From Phaseolus vulgaris (Eukaryota; Streptophyta; Magnoliopsida; Fabales; Fabaceae), in the NCBI RefSeq assembly GCF_000499845.2, contig NC_023755.2, positions 36,034,023 to 36,098,022 of the forward strand: a stretch of DNA of 64,000 nucleotides. The letters are read 5' to 3'. The translations under genes were made by a program, and so were the position numbers. Below are positions 25,138 through 38,525 of the stretch, one piece after another; the stretch's first letter is position 1, and every line of letters starts with the position of its first letter. The notes under the pieces were generated by a model that was not told the DNA's origin, did no database searches, and worked only from the letters and a program-made list of their open reading frames with translations.

Positions 25138-28100
25138 TTAACTAAAAATTAGAACTAAGCCTCCAACAACTGCTCCCATTGCTATGCACAAAAAGTATAG
25201 GATTTTTGCCTTGAATTTGTTTCCCTGCAAAAGAATGTATAAACATTAATTCAACAATATGAATCAAGCATTCCATAAAAAATAGTATCATTTAAAAATA
25301 TCAAAATTGGAATAAAATTCTTGTTCAAATTTTCCATTTTTGTAGATGCTAGTAGATATACCTATTAAATGACCACACGTTATCATTACTTTAGTGTCCC
25401 AAGTTGTCTGAATTTTTATTAAATTTTCTTATTTCCCTATCCAAATCTGCTCAAACAATTTGAGCTTTGAAATTTGTAGGTGGCTGCACCTATCTGTGAA
25501 ACTCATCCCAATTGAACCATGCTGATGTAAGAACCCTATAAATTAAATTGAGCACACCTTGGCCATCACTAACAGCCGTCCACAGCCAAATTTTTATGAC
25601 TTTATTGTTGAATCATCAACATAACTTGATTCCAGTCCAAAAAAGAGGCACTTTACAATTGTAATAATGTTCACAGTTGAAACTTTTCTCCATTCAGATT
25701 CTCACAACAACACTCACCTTATAAGGTTCCCTTAGTTACAAATCATACTCAACATAACTTGTAAAGTACATAACACCTCATTTGACTTTGGAACAGTTCA
25801 CATAAAGGAATTCTTAGCAAAGGAAATTCTATGAACACAAGCTATAACTCACTGATAAAGAAATTACAAAAGAATCTCTCAACTCTTTACTCAACAATTC
25901 AACAGCAGTCTATTATTGATAGCTGACATTACCCTTCTACAACTAAAAACAATTCAACTTATATTTTAACTGAGATGAAAAAATTAGGAGATAGTGTTTT
26001 ACTTTGATAGCAGATAAAAATGAACCTCAAATTCTAATCCAATTATAATCATTGTTGATTTTGCATAGCTTCAAAGCAAAGGGTGCTACAAAAGCTTATA
26101 AGGGAATAGAAGGAAAGAAAGTAGTGGAAAGGGAAGGCACCTATGAGATAAGGTTGAAAAACAAGGACAGAATTCATGAAGTTTGGTTATATGTCAAGAG
26201 GGAACCTGAAGGCTTTCTTTCCCGTGTGATGTAACCGAATTTGGACTTTTGTATGACTGAAGACAAGGAGAATTTTATTCACCAGAAGATTCACATGCAT
26301 GATTGCAAGTGGGAGATAAGGAAGGTGGAGACCCATCACCATTTTTTTTAATCAAGATAGTGAAAAATAAGGTTTTCTGGGGGTGGTTATACCGGCACGA
26401 GAGTCCACTTGGTTCATGCACTAGCACTAATTGGACAGCATTTGACAGCCTCTGCATAAAGAGATACCAATTGGACACACACTTTTGCACGCTATGGCTC
26501 CTATTTTTGGGATTACATATTTAGCATACTACTGTCAAAAAGTCAAAGAATAACTTGATAGAATCAAATACACGCTTTTGAATTCTTTTTTCTAGATTTC
26601 ACATCTCTTTATGGCCGTGATCATTGCTAATTTGTTATCATAATGTAAACTTATCAGAGGTTCAGAAGCTGAATTAGTTTTCTTACGACCAAATACTGAA
26701 AAACAAAATGAAAATTACAGCACAATAATTTTAGTTTTTCATTATTTACAGTTCCTGGTTTTCCAACAGTTTCTGAAATTGTAATGTAAAGAAGAAGAAA
26801 AAGGTGTCAGCACTTGGCAAATAGAAAATTTAGGGACAATATTAAATTTTTCCTCACCTCTTGCAAAAGAATGATTTTTTGAATGTTATTTGTTTCACTG
26901 TATTCCTTATCACTGTCTTGAAAGCGCCCAAGTGAACAACAAAAATGTAAATATGTAGACGACAAAATTGAAGGACAACACCTGCATAACAATAGCAACG
27001 AAACATTAGATACATTAATAGACACATACATCTACTTTAAAAAGTTTCAGACAAAAAGTGAAGAAACTTTTTACAGTTAAAGTGATTGAATTTCTCATGT
27101 GTTACTTACGTTAGATTTGGAGTCAAAAGTCATTCCTGGGAGATAACCTTGTAATCCAATGTTATAAACTGGGTTGCCATCAGGATAATAGAGGCCATAG
27201 TTTCTCTCTGATACTGGACCAGGCTTCAAATTCTCATTGAAAAGTGCAAAGACAAAAATATCAATTGGAACAGATGGATTTGCAGGAGTGCCTTGTTTCT
27301 GCGCTATCCTTCTCAACAGATTACTATTATATGTTTCTGCATTCTGTGGTGAGGCTCCAACTTCATCAGGGTCACCTTTAGAAGGCCAACCAGTTTCCGA
27401 AATCTTGACTACAATATCAGTATGCCCCAGTTTTTTAATGGCAGCATAGACAGCATCAATTTGAGCAAACAACATGTTATCATAATGCAAATTGGTAATT
27501 GGGTCAGTAGACCCTGAATTTGGCTGAAACAACACATAATTCAAGGAAATTTGGTTTGGGTTATCCTTGTATGCAAAAAAGGGATATGCATTGATGAGGA
27601 AGGGTGATTTAATTTGAGAATGAAAGCTAAGGATGGGTTGAATATATTGTATCAGATCTTGCCTGAATACTCCTGATGAAGGAGGAAACGAGGAGGCTAA
27701 AATTTTGTAAGAATGAGCAGAAGTAATAGTAACCTGCTGTGCTAGTCCTAGATTAACCAGAGCATTGTACATACTTTGCATTGCAGGGAGGAGATTTACT
27801 GTAAGCTGAGAGAGATTGTAGTCGAACACCTCGTTCCCTACAACTATGCAAGTGATCTTGGTTTGTGAAATATAAGGTTGAACATGCTGTTGAATCCAGC
27901 TCTGAGCATTAGAAGGGTCCTTCAAACTCGGCAGATCCTCGTTCCGAACTCCTATGATGAATTCCACGTCTGAATTGGAGAATGCAGATAGAACATTTGG
28001 ATCAGAATCATAGAGTTTGATCTTTGTGACATTCAGAGATTTTATAAGAGCAGCCACACGAGAATGAGATGGAAGGTTGTCAGCTATTTGCCCGTAGTTG

Positions 28101-28650
28101 ATTCCAAAATTTAGACTCCGGGTTTGCACAAACAAATCTGAAGAACATAGTTGTAAAAAACATCAGAACATACAAAAAAGACATAACAGATAACAAATCC
28201 AAAACCTCTATTTTACAACGCTCTAGAGACATAATTAACAATCAATCCCGAGAAGAAGATAAAGAAAGCCTTGAAGAGAGACAAACTGTAAAAAAAAAAC
28301 TGAAAAACACTGACAAAACCAATAATTCAGATTACCAAAAAAGCTTATAATATATAGAGGTAGGAGAATAGATACTCAAACCCAATTGACAAATACGAAA
28401 GATAAATTAAGGAATAGTATTCTGTTCACAATTCAGAATGCTGAAAGGAATAGTATTCTTATCAGAATTCAGAATGGTCCATTGGCAAGAAAACCTGAAA
28501 TTCGAATACTCCACCACCACAACACTTCGTGTAATTATACTATATATTCAGTCTCCATGGAACAAAAGTTGACTAGTGAGTGGAAGATATCAAACCTGAA
28601 AAAGTGAGAAGCAGCAATAGCAAAGGGAAGAAGAAAGAAGAAGTTGCCAT
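25138..28650 (-). CDS. Glucan endo-1,3-beta-glucosidase, GH17, with C-terminal hydrophobic tail
   Basis: Hydrolyses beta-1,3-glucan (callose) at the cell surface. Three exons in phase: 28596-28650, 27110-28137 and 25138-25224, giving 389 residues. Exon 1 encodes the signal peptide (MATSSFFFPLLLLLLTFS). The GH17 domain spans about residues 28-355; the acid Glu121 is in VVGNEVFDYN and the nucleophile Glu266 in KISETGWPSKG. After LQGYLPGMTF the frame reaches a strong GTAAGT donor, and the only convincing in-phase continuation is a 29-codon exon 1.9 kb downstream (GNKFKAKILYFLCIAMGAVV...). This short hydrophobic tail suggests a GPI-anchor signal or a membrane tail; there is no X8 domain. If the last intron were retained the protein would stop about five codons later (27095). 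At2g27500 is the likely Arabidopsis counterpart (similar length from memory). The first two exons are near certain, the third fairly so. Confidence 0.92.
26052..26346 (+). other. Unrecognised coding-like stretch inside the glucanase intron, opposite strand
   Basis: The frame reads KAYKGIEGKKVVEREGTYEI and on to 26234, where one TAA interrupts it; the same frame continues to a second stop at about 26346. It is less AT-rich than the rest of the intron. I do not recognise it; it could be a captured gene fragment or chance. No ATG opens the frame (it starts with TTG). Confidence 0.22.
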
Positions 28651-31193
28651 TGCAAATCTGTTACTGGGCATAACCGCTAACCAAGAACACCGCGCTTCCA
28701 GGCTCAAGGTTCAAGATTTACAGCATTACAAAGTTATTGCATCTTTATATACAACAGAGGTGTTCTGTTTTTATGTGGAAACTGGGCAATGCCATTTGTT
28801 TTCTCTCTCTAATATTTTTCTTATCACAATATTTTATGCTTCCACTATTAACCTTAGACGCGCAAACTCAACTTCGCCGACATATACTGAGATTTTCTTC
28901 ATTATTTTCGTGAAAAAATCGCAAGTTTGCAACTACAATTTAAAATACCTGTATTTATCAAAGTCACGTTTTTTTATCACTGTCTCGTTTTCCCGATTTG
29001 GTATATCTCTTAAAAAATAATATTTATAAGAAATCATATTTTATAATAATGATTGTTAGCTAAATTTCTCAAAATAGTATTTTGAGGAGATGATAATATA
29101 ATTTTTTTTAAATAAAAATTGTTTCACTTTATCAAACAACAAAATAAAAAATTTAGTAGATATTATTTTACACCTTGATTTCTAAAATATTATGTAATAT
29201 TATTTTACCAATTACACGTATTTTAATCATTATTAATATAAATGATAAATTCCAGAATAAATCAAGATTATTTTCTTTGGCTCCTAATTGTTTAGGTTAT
29301 TTTTTAGTCCCCTTTTTTCATTTTTCTTTGGAACGTGTGTGAGAATTTAATTTACCGGAACTAAAAAGAGGAAGAGCCACTGAATCAAAAGAATATTAAG
29401 GTGTAATTATTTTGTATTATATAGTCTTTGTCCTTTTTCATTTATAAAATTAAATATTCCAATAGAGTTGTGTATATGATAGCAGTTGAGGATCCCATAA
29501 TTAATAGTATATCATATATCATTCAGTAGAAATCTCATTTTATGAATAATTGTGTAAGATTAAATTAGATTTCAAATTTATTTTTTAATATAATATTAAA
29601 ATTATTTAAAGTTTATCATGATAATAATTTATTGATCTTGTGAGGTCATATACTTATAAATATAAATATATAATCATGTATATAAATTAATATATTTCAA
29701 TATTTATTTTTAATATAATATTAAAATTATTTAAATATATGACAGAATTTATTGATCTTATTAAATTTTATATTTATAAATATAAATATATAATCGTATA
29801 CACAATTTATCATATTTCAACGTGAAAAATATATAAAATCTGATATCAACTAAAAGTAAAAATATTTAATAATATATGATTAAAGATTAAAAATATCTAA
29901 TAATATATAAAGAGATGTGTAAAAATTTAACTTCTTAACCATAATAACAATAACAAGTGTTTTCATCAACTAATTTTTTTTACGCACTTTATAATATTAT
30001 TGGTTTCATTATCTAACATAATAATCTTAAATCAAGAAAATCATGTTAATTATTTAAGTCCAATATAACACAAAATCAATCTAAGACGTTTCTTAAAAAA
30101 AAATGTAAATCCTATAATATTTCATCTCCTATCTTATGGTGATATGATTATTAATAATAAAATGATATTTCCCTTTTTAAATTAAATAACATTACATTTT
30201 ATATTTTCTATAAAAAAAAGTTAATATTGCGTCAAAAGAAAATTTGATATTTTCTTGCTTCTTGTTTCGTGATTATATATATAATTTATTGCTATTAAAA
30301 ATATATTTATTTTAAAATTAAAAAATAAAATGATCTTATGTTTCTCAAGATAAAGAGCTAATATTTTTTTTACTTTCTGCTTGGTGTGATTTATAATGTG
30401 AAACTGAAAGTACGAAAGTATATATATTAACTTTTTGTATTATTGCTTAATTTTGAAATAAAAATATCTTTCTATTATTAATAACGATGAAAGATATATC
30501 AAACCATATCCATTAGATTGACATAATAATAATTTTTTCATTAATTGTTTTGTATTTGATTTGGTGTGATATGCATTATTTATGCATTTAGCACAATTTT
30601 CTTAATTTAGAATATTGTGATAGATAACATAAATGATTAACCATGTCATGATTTAATGTCATTGTCATGTGTTGGATTCTCATTAGTTGGAAATAACATG
30701 GTGATCTTATAAACTACACAATAATTTCTTGAATGAAATAGTTTGATTTCATTAAAATCAATGAAATATTTGTGTAGCATGCGTAAATTTCAATTTAGAA
30801 AACTAATAACAAAAATATTTTCTAAGATTTACACCGGATTAGTGAGTGATTTTTTTAATTGTTAGGTTTGGTGAGTGATTTTTTTTTATTAACAAAGGAT
30901 TATTTAAATACAGGTGTTTTAACCTTTATAAAAAAAATTGCTATCATAACTTTTTTACTTATAACAAAACATGCGCATAATTCACGCAGAATTTTGGACA
31001 TAAGTAAAGGTTTGGTGAGTGATAACATTACATAATATTTAATAATAAATAATTAAATATTGGTTTTAATAATTTAAGTGGATGAGATCTTTTTTATATT
31101 TTTCTAAATGTCTTGTTTTTTTTAGAGTAAACCATTAATAAATATTCATAAAAATACAAAAAAAAATTGTGGATTAACATAATAATAATATTA

Positions 31194-31390
31194 TCACTAC
31201 CTAAAAAATTATTAAATATAAACCAATTTTAGAAAAAAAATAATTAGTTGATATATTAACTAAATTAGATACTATTTTAAAGACTATAAATTTTATTGGT
31301 ATTAATAATTTTATTAATTTTTAAAATAATATCTAACTTAGTCAATAAAACAAATAATTATTTATTAAGCGAACTTATTTTTGTCAACCT
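31194..31390. mobile_element. Degenerate fold-back CACTA MITE copy
   Basis: Starts CACTACCTAAAAAATTATTA and continues with AACCAATTTTAG, ACTAAATTAGATACTATTTT and AAAGACTATAAA, paralleling the element at 51887-52267. The right end is diverged or truncated, so its boundary is approximate. Confidence 0.5.
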
Positions 31391-32209
31391 AAAATATTTT
31401 TATCCAAACTAAACAATATTTTTTTCTCTTTCTTCTTTCTTTTCTTTTTCTCTTGTCTCTCCAATGTATTTATATGTGTTTATTTTTTTTTATTTTATGT
31501 AAAATGAATATTAAGTAGTATATTTAATTGATTTTTGTGTTTTTGTTAAATTATGTAAGTTATATGAAAATGATTGTTGTGATCGATAAGAATTGTATGA
31601 ATTTGTTGTCACATATATATCATATATGAGATTATATGAACTAATGTTTGATTTGTTATTGTAACATATATTTTCTTGTTTTAATAATAATCTAAATCAC
31701 AAAATTAATATGTAGAGAGAAATTGAGGAGAAAATTCTTTGTTAGTGTGACCATATATAAATATGTGATTTGGATTGTAATGAACTTATCCTTATTCTCT
31801 TAAATTCGTTTGTAAATTTAAATTTTTTTATATACTAGATTAAATGTTAATATCTAATAAGATATATGTAATACAAATATCTTATAAGACTTCGATTGAT
31901 ATTATTATGATTGTTGGATTTCTTTAATATAAGAATACATGTATCATTTAAATTATTATTTGAAGAATATTGAGTAAAATGTCTTTATATAAATATATAT
32001 ATATATATATTTCTTATGTTAAAAATTTATTTTTATAGTTTATCTTTATTTATTTTGTTTATATTATAAAATGTGATAATTTTATAATATATATGTATAT
32101 AATAAAAAGCAGTATTTAAAAAAATACAGGGATCACAAACATGTAAAGAGTGTGACTAGTTAATTATTTTTATTCTTTGGTAATTAATTAATACAGGGAT
32201 TCTTAAAAA

Positions 32210-32340
32210 TATAACGGCACGCGTTAAGCACCGTCTCTCTGAAAGCACGTTGACACTACACCACCGTCTTCAGACGCCGCACGTGTTTTGGCGTTAATAT
32301 AGTTTTCGTTCTGGGTAGTACGCGCACCACAACTTTTCTG
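32210..32340. other. GC-rich island with G-box
   Basis: A roughly 130-bp patch rich in CG dinucleotides inside very AT-rich DNA, including CGCACGTGTTTTGGCG and GTACGCGCACC. No frame or RNA gene was recognised. Could be a promoter relic or part of a mobile element. Confidence 0.4.
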
Positions 32341-33132
32341 TTTTAAATATGCAAAACAATTTTTTATTTATTTAACTTTCTCTTCGATTAGAAGGGTATA
32401 TTGAAATATTTTTATTTATTTTTCTTATTATTATATAAAATTATTAAATAAAAAGAATGAAGAACGCATAACAATTTGTCATGTTCTATTGCAAAAGAAT
32501 ATTGATGGGAGATTACGAAAAAGAGTGTCAAATATGTTTAGTTCATTATTTTTGGATTGTGAGAAATATTGAATGCATCTTGGAAATGAGCAAAATAAAG
32601 TTAGATACAATTATGAGTCTAAATGAAAGACAAAAAATTGTGGATTCATTATCTTTTTAATTATGAGTCTTAACATATTCTTTTTTTTAATTAGATTCAT
32701 TATTATAAATTTTATTTTTTAATAATAAAATAATTTTTATTAAGTACTGAGAAATTTGATGAAAAAAATGTAAAATAATAAATTATTTACAAGATTGGGG
32801 TCTACTTACGATATTATATTAATTTAATAAGTGCAAAGCTCCAACTTAATTACATTCCCATATAAAAGGAGTATTCTATTTCTTTTACATAAGGTTATAA
32901 TTGATAAAAATAATAATTTAATAGTCTTAAATTTTACTTTAGAAACACAAATAAATAAAAACAAATTTTAAATAAAAAAACTGACCATATAAAAGATATT
33001 ATTTTCTTTAGCGATTTTAATTTTAAGAAGATACTAATATACTTTTAAGAATGACTATAAATTATCTTACAATCCTTTTTCTACTTTTATGCTTGATGAA
33101 AAATATATCCAACTTATTTATTTATATATTTC

Positions 33133-33422
33133 GGGTTAAGTATATATCTGTTAAACTTCTCTTTGATTTTTTAAATTATTAATCCTCAACTTTTAAAAAT
33201 AATTTTATCAATTTTATGACGTTAAAAAACCTATAACTAAATGTTAAATTTAAATATAAAGAAATACTAAATCCATACATGCTATCAATTTTGTGATGAT
33301 ATAAAACTATAACTAAATACTAAATTTAACTAAAAAAATTGAAAAATTGAATTTATAAATTTGAAAGTGTAAGAAATAAAGACAACTTCAACGAACAAAC
33401 AAAGACATATTTAACTCAGTGT
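33133..33422. mobile_element. MITE-like element with diverged terminal inverted repeats
   Basis: The left end reads GGGTTAAGTATATATCTGTT and the reverse complement of the right end GAGTTAAATATGTCTTTGTT. This terminal type is common in legume genomes. A target duplication could not be settled. A partial relative starts near 33843 (GTTAAATATGTTTTTTATTT). Confidence 0.45.
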
Positions 33423-34086
33423 ATTTAATACTTTATACTTTCTTTAATATTTTATATTTTGTTTAATACTTTAACACTTTCTTTGTAAAGTAGTGAGAAG
33501 ATCTGCAAGAGAATTCGAAGGAGTATATAACATTACTCTATTTGGAATGTATTGATTAAAGAGTTAAGAATAATTTTTAATGGAAAAAAGCATTACTAAA
33601 GAATTCTTCTATTAAAGAACCTTTTTCTATCAACCTTTCAATTAATATAGTTAAAGCCAACACTCATCAACAAAACTCAAGTTTTAGTATAGCAAAAGTT
33701 TTCAGGTGACAAATTAAAATTTGCAAAATCTTCTTCCTTTGGTGCTTGCCAATCATAGGATTCCCAACCTAAAAAGTTACTTTTAAATTCTATAACAGAT
33801 AAACCCTGTATTCTTTTAGGGTTTATATATATATATATATATAGTTAAATATGTTTTTTATTTATACATGAAATTGGTTTTATTTTTTTCAAATTTTAGA
33901 CTTCTGACTATTTATCCTGACTATTTATAGTAAAAAAAATTAAAATAAATTATTATCTCATGTTGTAAATAGATTTTTAGTTATATTAAGATGTTAAAAT
34001 ACTGTAAACATATAGATGTTATAATATTGTAATATATATGTATATATATTAAAATTTTATTATGTAAAAAAAAATATTACAAATTT

Positions 34087-34458
34087 TGTTGGAGATCTCA
34101 CATCGACTAGATATTAGAACCTTTCATTGTATATAAGTAGGTGCAAACCTCAACTTCATGAGTCACTTTTATGAGGTTGAGTTAGGCTTAAAGTCTACTT
34201 CGTAATATAGTATCATAGCCATTTTGAGCTTATCCTAACAAGTGTTTGTGGACCTATCGTGCCACCTGCTATCGGACCGCTATTGGACAACCCATAATAT
34301 ACACGTACGAGTTGCCCGTCTCGACATGAGTGAGGTGTGTTGGAGATCTCACATCGACTAGAGATTAAAGTATTTCATTGTATATAAGTGGGTGCAAACC
34401 TCAACCTCATAAGACGATTTTATGGGATTAAGTTAGACTTAAAGATCACTTCGTAACA
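34087..34458 (+). mobile_element. Complete TRIM retrotransposon with 5-bp target duplication
   Basis: Two 121-bp direct repeats, 34087-34207 and 34338-34458, both opening TGTTGGAGATCTCACATCGA. The internal 130 bp starts with TAGTATCATAGCC, a diverged form of the tRNA-Met primer-binding site (TGGTATCAGAGCC), and ends in a purine-rich GAGTGAGGTG next to the second repeat. AATTT flanks the element on both sides (34082-34086 and 34459-34463). It has no coding capacity and must have been moved by enzymes from another element. Two partial relatives lie at 8080-8226 and 54299-54584. Confidence 0.93.
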
Positions 34459-37400
34459 AATTTATTAATTTATTAATAATTTTCTTTTGTATTCTATAAT
34501 TCTAAAGTTTAAATTAAAAAAAAAATTCACATACAAAATGAAAATATATATGCAAATGTATATACAAGGAAGTTGGTGAGTGTTCCAGCATTATCCCATT
34601 AGGGCTTCTAGAAAAGAGTTTTGAACTCATTCTTTCCAATTATATATATTTTATATATTGTAATAGCAAAACAAGTCGTGAAAAGAAAGGAATATGATAA
34701 GCTACTATGATTCGATTCCATTTATTAATTATAGTGTTTGATGAATATTCAACTATAAAAAAAATAATCCAAACCACCCTTCTGCATAAAGCAACCCTCC
34801 ACTTTCCACATAATTCAGTGGATTCATTCTCCAACCCTACAAAAAAATCAATCATTCTATTATGTTTTATGTGCATTCTTAACTAAAGTTTTCCAAAAAC
34901 AAATTATTAGAAGCCAATTATTCCAACTTTCTTACAGTTATAACCAACTACACAAAATTTCTCCTTGAAGATGATTTTTAGTTGTAAGTCAAACAAAATT
35001 ATATCTACAATTTAGTTTTTAAACATTGTTTTTAGTTTTGAAATAAACTAATTTAAACATTTCTATCATGTTAAAATTAATTTAGAAATGCGTTTATGAG
35101 ATGATAATGATAGTAGTAATATTAGAGTCAATTGTAACTATGACTTAATAATAACAACCATAATTACAACATATTTACAATAATAGTTGTCAAAATTCAT
35201 TATAGAAAAATAACGACAGTGTGTGTTTTTTTTAAATTAGAAATTAATATATTTTTTAAGTTACAAAATAAATATAATAATGTTTCAAAATTGTGGAAAA
35301 ATTATTTTAGTTTATTTTTAAAAGTATTTTGTTTTAAAAATTGTAGGAACAAATTGAAGGAAATAAGATAAGACAAACTGATTGAAGGTAATTGCACCAT
35401 TGCAATTTGATCTTCAATAATATATATATAATAAAATTACAATTACTAGAAGTTATAAAATAAGAATACTATCAGCCTTATAAACTTTATAAACTGACCA
35501 TTAATACAATAATAAACTTTATAAACTGACCATTAATGTAATGATAACAATATAATAGTTTAAAGATAATAAAATCAGAATTAATAACCAACAAAAATTA
35601 GGTGTGAAAACAAAAATTTAGTCTCCACCAAAAAAACATTAACTTAGTTTTTTGCAAATTCTATATTAAACCCATGATGAGTTTGTGACGTAACTAACAC
35701 TTATACATCTAATGTTTCAAGTGGGAATCCTTAATGATTTTCATGGTCTATTGAGGAATATAATATTAAGTTTTCAATTCTTAATTTTGTTCATCATGTA
35801 TGTAAATTGAGGCACATAGAACTAAGTTTTCAATTTCTATTTTTGTCCACACGAACCAAACTTGAGACATAGAAAAGTCAAGAAAAACCATGCTTTGATT
35901 GGTTAAGGACATCTATCACCATCTCCCAAATTAATAAAAAAAAACAAATATTTTAATCCTAAAAGCTTGGTCATTCAATCCTTAAAAGACTGAAATTATC
36001 CCTAAGATTTTTCAAAGATATATTTGTCATTAATTTTTATTTTTAATTCTAGTATATAACGTTAACAAAAATACGTATATGAAATTTTAAATATTAAATT
36101 ATTCATCCTCCTTTTCTTTTCGAACCAGGTATAAAAACTATTTTCCTCAATTAAACACAAAAATTGTAGCAAAAATATGTTAATAGTGTATATTGAATAT
36201 AGCATATGTTAAAAAGTTTGATTAAAAGAAATAAATAAATCTATTATTGTTTGAAATTTTCAAAGTTCAAAGCAAAATCAGAAACAACTAACATAGTAAT
36301 TAATTTGATAACTTCCAACAATATTCATGGTAAATTATGAACAAACACCAATGCTTAAAATAATTTTGATTGACAAGAAAAATTATAAAAATAAATACAA
36401 TGACAACTTCGTAAATAAATTGATACGTGTTATTGTGTGATAACGTATAGTATATGTTAAACAAGTTTGATTAAAAATACAATCCATGAATTCATTATTT
36501 TATTTTTTTGAAATTTTTAAAGTTCAAATAAGATTAGAAACATACAAGATTTGTGGTGAAGTGAAATTTGTATTATGAATTGTCATAAAAATGATAATTT
36601 TTTGGCAAAATTTATATTGTTATCGTAAATGAAGTCTCATGCTGCTACATGACAATAACTCTTTGTATTTTTTTTCCAATCATTTTATAGTTAAGTATGT
36701 TGATTTTAATGCAATTTTTTTTCAAGGTTCACCCTCATGTTGATTACCATATCCTTTATCCTGATAGTCTCTTTCAACCTGACCTTTGTTGGCTCCTCGA
36801 TCTTGACCAACAAAATAAGTTGAAATTTTAAATCATATGAGATATTTGATAAGATCTTCGACTACGATACTTTACTTAGTTATATGTTCAATATTTTAAT
36901 CAAATCAATAAAGATGTGTATTTTGTGATTTATGCTCTCAACTCTTGCATGTAGTATTTTGGATGATTAATGCATAAACTATTTAAGAAGAAAATAATTT
37001 ATAATTTTGTTGTCATTGTGTGCATGACAACACAAATTACTACTCATAATATTAATAACATATTAAGATATAATATTAATAACATATTGAGATAGGATAA
37101 AAAGGTTTTTTCAAAACATATTGACATATTAAAAACAATTACTAGCTTCACACAAACTCGAACATTATAATGAGTTATAAAAATATACCATGAGTTATAA
37201 AAATATACCAATCACTTAAAGGCTATTCAAAAATCTTTCATCCTTATCAAAAGTACTAATTTAGGCAAATTATCTGGGTAACTATTTTTTTGTCTTAATT
37301 CCAGGTTTTCAAGATTTTCTATACCTACATGCATTTGATATAGTCAAATATAACTCACACATCTTACAAAATTATTATTAACAAATTGATTAATAATCAC

Positions 37401-38062
37401 TTAAAATATTACTTAACAATTTGACTATTTCCAATATTTGGTTACAAAATCAATAAGGCCATGAAAACATATATAAAAACATCTTCAAAATAGAAAAATT
37501 TACTTCAACTCATTTTTGAATACTCATATTTAGTTTCTTATTGACAATCTCTTATTCACATACTGACTTAGAAAACACATCAGTAGGAGGACATACTCAC
37601 CTAGAAAGAACATCATTAGGAGGTGAATCTTCATCTAATTTTGTATTCATTCCTCATTGATATCCACAAATCATTCATATATCAAAAAATCATAATTATA
37701 TATCATTAGAAGCTCGACAAAAAAATCATTCAATTTCAAATAATGACACTTAAATTCATCTATTAATGAATTTTATTTAAAATTAAAAAATATAAATTTT
37801 TATTATTTCTACATTTGTACATACACTCAATTACTCAATTACTGTAAAATATATTCAGACCAATAATCATTTATTTAATATAATATTTAAAGTATATAAA
37901 TTAGACTATAATCTATATGTTAGTAGTGGAAAATTAGTGTAGAATTTATTTATATTTCATAATAAGTGTTTAATATTTTTTAGCGGTCTGAATAATTTAA
38001 AAAGTCTACCTCATATTTTTTTTTAAAGTTTGAGAATCGTATTTAACCGTGTTTAACGTATA

Positions 38063-38525
38063 GTTTTTATCTAGACCTATGTAGTATAAATACTGACACG
38101 GACACTGATACGACACGAATACAGATACGGAGATACGTAAAATCTCTAAAATGTAGGACACGGAAACACAGATCTATATATTATATAATTATGAATTATA
38201 TAAATTGACAATGAAGATTTATGTGCATAAGTATGTTCTAGATTATTTTTTAGAGCATAAAGATGTTTTTCATGACTGGTTCACAAGGATTTATTTCTTA
38301 TTTTTATAATCATAATAACAATTTATACAATAAAATTTGAATTTTGAGAAAATTAATGTATTTTTTCTTTTTAAAATTGTGTTAGAACCGTACTAGAATT
38401 GTTAGAAATCTAACAAATATTTTTTGAATTAGACACTTCATGGATACGAATCTTACAGGTGTCATACGAGCACCGACACGCCATTTAAGAGAAGTGTCCG
38501 AATTTCATAGATCTAGACAAAAATG
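38063..38525. mobile_element. Probable MITE with GACACGGACAC-type ends
   Basis: The left end (TTTTTATCTAGACCTATG) matches the reverse complement of the right end (TTTTTGTCTAGATCTATG). Both ends carry repeated GACACG motifs further in. The interior is AT-rich. No clear target duplication was seen, so the superfamily is not assigned. Confidence 0.55.

Noticed and set aside
27095..27109. Stop five codons past the glucanase exon 2 donor as the real gene end
   Set aside because: A strong GTAAGT donor precedes it and an in-phase hydrophobic exon exists downstream; kept as an alternative only.
36725..36830. Hydrophilic minus-strand frame (GQDRGANKGQVERDYQDKGY) in the gene desert
   Set aside because: Short, no start codon, no neighbouring exon, no recognised family.
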